NCBI GenBank assembly: GCA_024710675.1
Contig: JANJUH010000127.1
Coordinates: forward strand, 1-9,867
Direction of reading: 5' to 3'
DNA length: 9,867 nt
Origin: Lysobacterales bacterium
GTDB lineage: Bacteria > Pseudomonadota > Gammaproteobacteria > Xanthomonadales > SZUA-5
How positions within the stretch are numbered: position 1 is the stretch's first letter; each line of letters starts with the position of its first letter. The notes under the pieces are model-generated. The model saw nothing but the letters and a program-made list of their open reading frames with translations. It made no database searches and was not told where the DNA came from. Positions 6,265-9,867 of this stretch are shown piece after piece. The translations under genes were made by a program, and so were the position numbers.

Positions 6265-6341
6265 GATATTCGTAGCGATGTGGGCGGCAGGTCATCGCAA
6301 GATCATCGAGCCTCGCCCGTGGAGGCCGCAATCCGACGAGG

Positions 6342-6355
6342 GTAGGAATTCCCCT
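6342..6355 (+). promoter_or_regulatory. Inverted heptamer pair, possible LuxR/NarL-class operator
   Basis: TAGGAAT abuts TCCCCTA (rc TAGGGGA), and the wider GGGTAGG (6340-6346) with CCTACCC (6353-6359) is perfectly inverted. Abutted heptamers of the TTTCCTA kind are bound by LuxR/NarL/FixJ-class regulators such as BvgA, and this site resembles them. It sits about 80 bp upstream of the beta-helix start, a reasonable place for an activator site. No cognate regulator is in the window, so this is tentative. Confidence 0.4.
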
Positions 6356-6413
6356 ACCCCACAGCGCGGCATTCGCAGGACGCGCGCCCCCGGGGGTCCT
6401 CGCGATGCTGACC

Positions 6414-6430
6414 ACTCCAGTCCACGGAGT
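6414..6430 (+). promoter_or_regulatory. Ribosome binding site in a small hairpin
   Basis: The GGAG that decides the beta-helix start (6426-6429, seven bases before ATG 6437) is part of GGAGT (6426-6430). This can pair with ACTCC (6414-6418) around a 7-nt loop. The stem is short, so it is at most a mild brake on translation. Confidence 0.4.
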
Positions 6431-6436
6431 CCTGCC

Positions 6437-7663
6437 ATGCGTCGCCCGATGCTGTTTCCCGCCGTCTTTCTCACGTCCATCGCCATGCCGGCCAGCGCCG
6501 AGCGCCTGTGGCTGGTCCCGGACCACGCTGCCACGATCCAGGCGGCGATCGACCACGCCAGCGATGGCGACGTCGTGCGCGTGCGGCCGGGACGCTACCT
6601 CGAGCGCATCAGCTTCCAGGGCCGCGCCATCGTCGTCGAGAGCCTCGAAGGCCCCCACCGCACATTGATCGACGGCGGCCTTGCCGGCACGGTCGTGCGC
6701 TTCGATCGCGACGAAGGCCCGGCCTCGGTGCTGCGCGGCTTCACGATCCTGCGCGGACGGCATCTGCGCGACGCCGGCGGCATCCACGCCGACCACGCCT
6801 CGCCGACCATCGAGGGCAACATCGTCGTCGGAAATCACGGCGGCCGCCACGGCCACGGCATCTCCCTGCTGGCGAGCCGGGCGCGCGTTACCGGCAACCG
6901 CATCGAGTTCAATCGCAGCGCGCCCGAGGCGGGCAGCGATACCGGCGGTGGCGGCATCGGCGTGTACGCCGGTGCCCCGCTGATCGAGGCCAACCGCATC
7001 CGGAGCAATCAGGTGCTCGGCGGCAGCGGTGGCGGCATCCGCCTGATCGACAGCCAGGCGCTCGTGCGGGGCAACACCATCGAGGCGAACGTGGCCGGGC
7101 TCGCGGGCGGTGGCATCGCCGTGCTCGGTACCAGCGGCGGCCGCATCGAACACAACCTGGTGGTCGGCAACCGGCTGTCGCTGCCCGGCATCGGTGGCGG
7201 CATCGCGGTGCTCCGCTTCGGTGCAGCTTCGGCGTTGACGCTGGCCGGCAACACCGTGGCTGCCAACCTGGCCGACGCCGGCTCCGCGGTGCATGTGGAG
7301 GCGGGCACGGAGCCGGTCGATCTGGTCAACAACATCCTCGCGGCCAGCCCCGGCGCCAGTGCGCTGGCGTGCAGCGGCCAGGGCGCTGTCGCAGTGCGCC
7401 ACAACCTGATCGACGCAGGTCCATGGGCCCTGCACCAGGCTTGTCCGCCGGCCGTGGACGATGGCCGCAACCGCAGCGGCGATCCAGGCTTCGAGGCAGG
7501 CGGCTGGCGGCTGGCGGCCGGATCGCCCGCAGTCGACGCGGGACTCGACGAGGCGGTTGTGCACAAGCGCGACCTGGCCGGCGCGCTGCGCCGTGTCGAT
7601 GGCAACGGCGACGGCCGTGCCCAGGTCGACATCGGTGCACTCGAACGCCAGGGGGCGGACTGA
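6437..7663 (+). CDS. Secreted right-handed parallel beta-helix protein
   Basis: This 408-residue protein is probably exported to the periplasm or outside. The ATG at 6437 follows GGAG with 7-nt spacing and begins a clear signal peptide (1-21, ending MPASA). The frame is open far upstream, but only this start gives a signal peptide and ribosome site. Residues 31-90 hold the usual opening of NosD/pectate-lyase-like helices (ATIQAAIDHASDGDVVRVRP, then VVES, LIDGG). Coils follow with the recurrent GGGI turn near 172, 199, 225 and 254, a spacing of about 26-29 residues, and asparagine-containing xGNxI turns. The C-terminal part, with DPGF (349-352), GSPAVDAG (362-369), RRVDGNGDG (385-393) and VDIGALE (397-403), resembles the 'choice-of-anchor Q' domain found after such helices. 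Cys312 and Cys336 could form a disulfide. No catalytic set is recognisable, so sugar binding or cleavage cannot be claimed. Confidence 0.9.
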   Translation: MRRPMLFPAVFLTSIAMPASAERLWLVPDHAATIQAAIDHASDGDVVRVRPGRYLERISFQGRAIVVESLEGPHRTLIDGGLAGTVVRFDRDEGPASVLRGFTILRGRHLRDAGGIHADHASPTIEGNIVVGNHGGRHGHGISLLASRARVTGNRIEFNRSAPEAGSDTGGGGIGVYAGAPLIEANRIRSNQVLGGSGGGIRLIDSQALVRGNTIEANVAGLAGGGIAVLGTSGGRIEHNLVVGNRLSLPGIGGGIAVLRFGAASALTLAGNTVAANLADAGSAVHVEAGTEPVDLVNNILAASPGASALACSGQGAVAVRHNLIDAGPWALHQACPPAVDDGRNRSGDPGFEAGGWRLAAGSPAVDAGLDEAVVHKRDLAGALRRVDGNGDGRAQVDIGALERQGAD

Positions 7664-7693
7664 GCGGGCCGGCGAGAACCGACCCCGGGGCGA

Positions 7694-7712
7694 GCCCGCG
7701 GCGCAGGCGGGC
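7694..7712 (+). other. GC-rich hairpin after the beta-helix gene
   Basis: GCCCGC (7694-7699) pairs with GCGGGC (7707-7712) around a 7-nt loop, 30 nt after the stop codon. There is no following T run, so it is not a convincing terminator, and read-through to the kinase gene remains possible. Confidence 0.3.
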
Positions 7713-7791
7713 CATCGTTGGCCTTCGTCGACACGGCAAGCTGCCGGGCAAGAGGCATCATCGGGCACTCACCCACCTGTCCTGGCCACCC

Positions 7792-9867
7792 ATGACCGAC
7801 GATCGCATCGCAGTCCTTGCCGAACGCCTGGCCGCACTCGCCGCCGACGAGCGCGAGCGCGCACTGGCGGCACTGGAACCGGCCGTCGCGGCAGCGGTCC
7901 GCGCCCGGCTGGCCGCGTCCGCCAGTGCCGAGACAATGGCGCCGCCCAGCGCCGGCGATGGCGACACCCTCGCGCCGGCAGCGGGCGCCGCGGCGGTGGG
8001 CGCTGCGACACTCGCCCGCATCGGTCCGTACCGGATCCTGGAACGCATCGGCAGCGGCGGCATGGGTGCGGTCTGGCTGGCATTGCAACAGAACCCCGAG
8101 CGGCGGGTCGCGCTGAAAACCATCCGCCCGGAGTTGCTGACACCCCGGATGCGCGAGCGCTTCACCCACGAGGCACGCTTCCTGGCGGCGCTGGAGCATC
8201 CCGGCATCGCCCGCATCCTCGAAGCCGGCAGCGCCGACACCGCCGAGGGCGAGCTGCCCTTTCTCGCGATGGAGTACGTCGCTGGCCGGCCCCTGCTCGA
8301 GGCTGCCGAGCTGGGCGGCTGGGACCTCGGCCGGCGCCTGCGCGTGCTGATCGCGATCGCCGGCGCCGTGCAGCACGCCCACACCCGCGGCGTGATCCAT
8401 CGCGACCTCAAGCCGGCCAACATCCTGGTCGATGCCGGCGGCCAGCCGAAGATCCTCGATTTCGGCATCGCCCGCGCGGTGTCCGAGGAGGGCCCGGGAG
8501 CGACCCGGCTGACCCATGCCGGCGAGGTCGTCGGCACGGTCTGGTACATGAGTCCGGAGCAGCTCTCGGGCGATCCGCTGGCGGTGGACCTGCGCAGCGA
8601 TGTCTATGCGCTCGGCGTGATCCTCTACGAACTGCTGTCGGGCGAGTTGCCCTATGCGATCCGCGAGTCCTCGCTGATCGAGGCCATCCGCACCCGCGAA
8701 AAGGCCGCGCCGCGGCCGCTGTCGGCGCTACGTCCGGAGTACCGCGGCGAGATCGAGACGGTGGTGATGAAGGCGCTCGCCAGCGAGCCGGCGCAGCGCT
8801 ACCAGAGCGCGGCCGCGCTGGCCGAGGACCTGGAGCGTTTCCTCGACCACCGCCCGATCCTCGCGCGTCCGCCGAGTGCCGGTTACCTGATGGCGAAATT
8901 CGTGCGCCGGCATCGCGTGGCGGTGGCCGCGGCGGCACTGGTGCTGCTGGCTCTCGTGGGCGCCACCGTGGTCAGCCTGGGCGCCGCCGAGCAGGCGCGC
9001 GCCGCATTGGCCGAGGCCGAGGCGCGCGCGGCCGAGGTGGGTGCTGTCAACGATTTCGTCGAGCAGATGCTGACCAGCGCCGATCCCGAGGCCGGCGGCA
9101 GCAGCGCCTTGCCGCTGGGCGATGTGCTCGCGGGCGCCGAACGCGCGCTGGCTTCAATCGCCAGCCCGCGCGCCGCCGGCCAGGTGGCCCTGTTGCTGGG
9201 ACGCACCTGGAGTGGCCTCGGCGACAGTGGCCGCGCCGAGGCCCTTTACGATCGCGCCGCCACGCTGCTGGCCACCGGCTTCGGCGCAGATAGCGCGGAA
9301 GCCCTGGAACTCGAACGCCTGCGCGCCGAGGAACTGGGCAAGAAGGGTGACGTCGAGGGCGCGCTAGCAGCCTTCGATGCCGTGCTCCGGCTTCACCGCG
9401 AGGCCGGTGGCGAATACAGCCTGGCGGCCGAGCGCGTGCGCCTGGCCCAGGCGCAGGTGATGCAGGCCAAGGGCGAGGCCGAGCCTGCGCTCAGGCAGCT
9501 CGAACAGACTCTGGCCCGTGCCGGCGAAGCGCTCGCCCGCGAGGCACCCGGCGACTACGACGGCGCCCGTTACAATCTGGCCTACACCAAGCTCTTTCTC
9601 GGCGATTTCCCGGCCGCCGAAGCGCTGCTGCGCGAGGTCATGGCCAGCGAGACCGCGCGCCTCGGCGCCGACCATCCGCAGACCCGGTACACCGTCAAGG
9701 CGCTGGGCCAGGCGCTGCACCGCCAGGGTCGACTGGACGAGGCCGAGCCCCTGTACCGGCTGGTCTGGGAAAAGCGGCGCGCCGCCTACGGCCCCGGCCA
9801 TCGCAGCACGCTGAATGCGGCCAGCCAGCTCGGCGCCGGCCTGGTCGCGCTCGGGCGACCGGAAGAA
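7792..9867 (+). CDS. Transmembrane Ser/Thr protein kinase with TPR region (partial, runs off the right edge)
   Basis: The frame stays open from ATG 7792 to the window end, giving 692 residues without a stop. No strong Shine-Dalgarno precedes the start, and no in-frame ATG or GTG lies closer to the preceding gene. Residues 1-45 are an Ala/Arg/Glu-rich helical lead. The Hanks-type kinase domain spans about 78-355: GSGGMG loop (87-92), VALK with catalytic Lys109, Glu127 for the helix-C salt bridge, HRDLKPAN (203-210, Asp205), DFG (223-225), activation-loop Thr238/241/249, SPE (254-256) and the RSDVYALG helix (268-275). All catalytic residues are present, so it should be active. A membrane helix (about 376-396) is followed by an Ala/Glu coiled-coil-like stretch (398-417) and TPR-like helical repeats from about 463 onward. 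The kinase domain would be cytoplasmic and the TPR part periplasmic. Targets are unknown. The gene lies 128 bp after the beta-helix gene on the same strand. Confidence 0.93.
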   Translation, partial: MTDDRIAVLAERLAALAADERERALAALEPAVAAAVRARLAASASAETMAPPSAGDGDTLAPAAGAAAVGAATLARIGPYRILERIGSGGMGAVWLALQQNPERRVALKTIRPELLTPRMRERFTHEARFLAALEHPGIARILEAGSADTAEGELPFLAMEYVAGRPLLEAAELGGWDLGRRLRVLIAIAGAVQHAHTRGVIHRDLKPANILVDAGGQPKILDFGIARAVSEEGPGATRLTHAGEVVGTVWYMSPEQLSGDPLAVDLRSDVYALGVILYELLSGELPYAIRESSLIEAIRTREKAAPRPLSALRPEYRGEIETVVMKALASEPAQRYQSAAALAEDLERFLDHRPILARPPSAGYLMAKFVRRHRVAVAAAALVLLALVGATVVSLGAAEQARAALAEAEARAAEVGAVNDFVEQMLTSADPEAGGSSALPLGDVLAGAERALASIASPRAAGQVALLLGRTWSGLGDSGRAEALYDRAATLLATGFGADSAEALELERLRAEELGKKGDVEGALAAFDAVLRLHREAGGEYSLAAERVRLAQAQVMQAKGEAEPALRQLEQTLARAGEALAREAPGDYDGARYNLAYTKLFLGDFPAAEALLREVMASETARLGADHPQTRYTVKALGQALHRQGRLDEAEPLYRLVWEKRRAAYGPGHRSTLNAASQLGAGLVALGRPEE

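Larger units (their letters stand above)
6018..6436. other. Divergent intergenic region with structured repeats
   Basis: There is no credible gene in this stretch. It separates the minus-strand AEC gene from the plus-strand beta-helix gene and should hold promoters for both, although I see no convincing sigma-70 pair. It contains two opposed G-quadruplex-like tracts (6095-6121 and 6161-6185), a decayed inverted heptamer array (6230-6264), an inverted heptamer pair (6342-6355), and hairpins in the likely leader of the beta-helix gene (6377-6400 and 6414-6430). Confidence 0.75.

Noticed and set aside
5067..6275. 402-codon plus-strand frame opposite the AEC transporter
   Set aside because: Its Gln/His/Arg-rich composition is the mirror of a hydrophobic membrane-protein gene on the other strand.
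6014..7768. 584-codon minus-strand frame opposite the beta-helix gene
   Set aside because: The plus-strand product has a signal peptide, regular helix turns and a ribosome site; the minus-strand product has none of these.
7461..9293. 610-codon plus-strand frame overlapping the kinase gene
   Set aside because: It is a shifted frame across a kinase with all catalytic motifs intact, and it is almost entirely Arg/Ala/Gly/Pro.
1..9867. tRNA or rRNA genes, transposase or integrase genes
   Set aside because: No cloverleaf, rRNA-like stretch or recombinase motif was seen on either strand.

Overview
The window is high-GC chromosomal DNA that looks like a gammaproteobacterium of the Lysobacterales (Xanthomonadales). 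This rests on three things seen here: a TonB-dependent receptor of the Xanthomonas/Caulobacter type, intergenic arrays of the GGGACTC heptamer, and short GTGGG-headed hairpin repeats. The lineage is an inference from family knowledge; no marker gene is present to fix the genus.

Layout. Positions 1-416 hold no credible gene and are packed with repeats: a 7-bp GGGACTC array, three REP-like hairpins, a second 7-bp array of CACTCAC/CACTTTC, and a strong minus-strand terminator. From 417 to 6017 four genes lie on the minus strand. In transcription order they are an AEC-family transporter (6017-5121), a small two-helix membrane protein (4970-4671), an unrecognised lipoprotein with an internal duplication (4609-3344) and a large TonB-dependent receptor (3149-417). 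The gap before the receptor carries a LacI-type operator-like palindrome and a nested hairpin. Positions 6018-6436 are a gene-free spacer between divergent genes. It has two opposed G-quadruplex-like tracts, a decayed inverted heptamer array, and an inverted heptamer pair resembling a LuxR/NarL-class binding site in front of the next gene. On the plus strand follow a secreted parallel beta-helix protein (6437-7663) and a transmembrane Ser/Thr kinase with a C-terminal TPR region. The kinase starts at 7792 and runs off the right edge.

How the genes may fit together. The receptor belongs to a family that often takes up carbohydrates under LacI-type control, and the operator-like site fits that, but no carbohydrate enzyme or inner-membrane sugar transporter lies in the window, so the substrate is unknown. 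The lipoprotein and the small membrane protein are close enough to be co-transcribed. The beta-helix protein and the kinase are co-oriented but separated by 128 bp, and a functional link is speculative. The points most worth following are the duplicated lipoprotein, the REP-like units with covarying stems, and the repeated use of a 7-bp period in three separate intergenic arrays. I see no clear new defence or mobile system.
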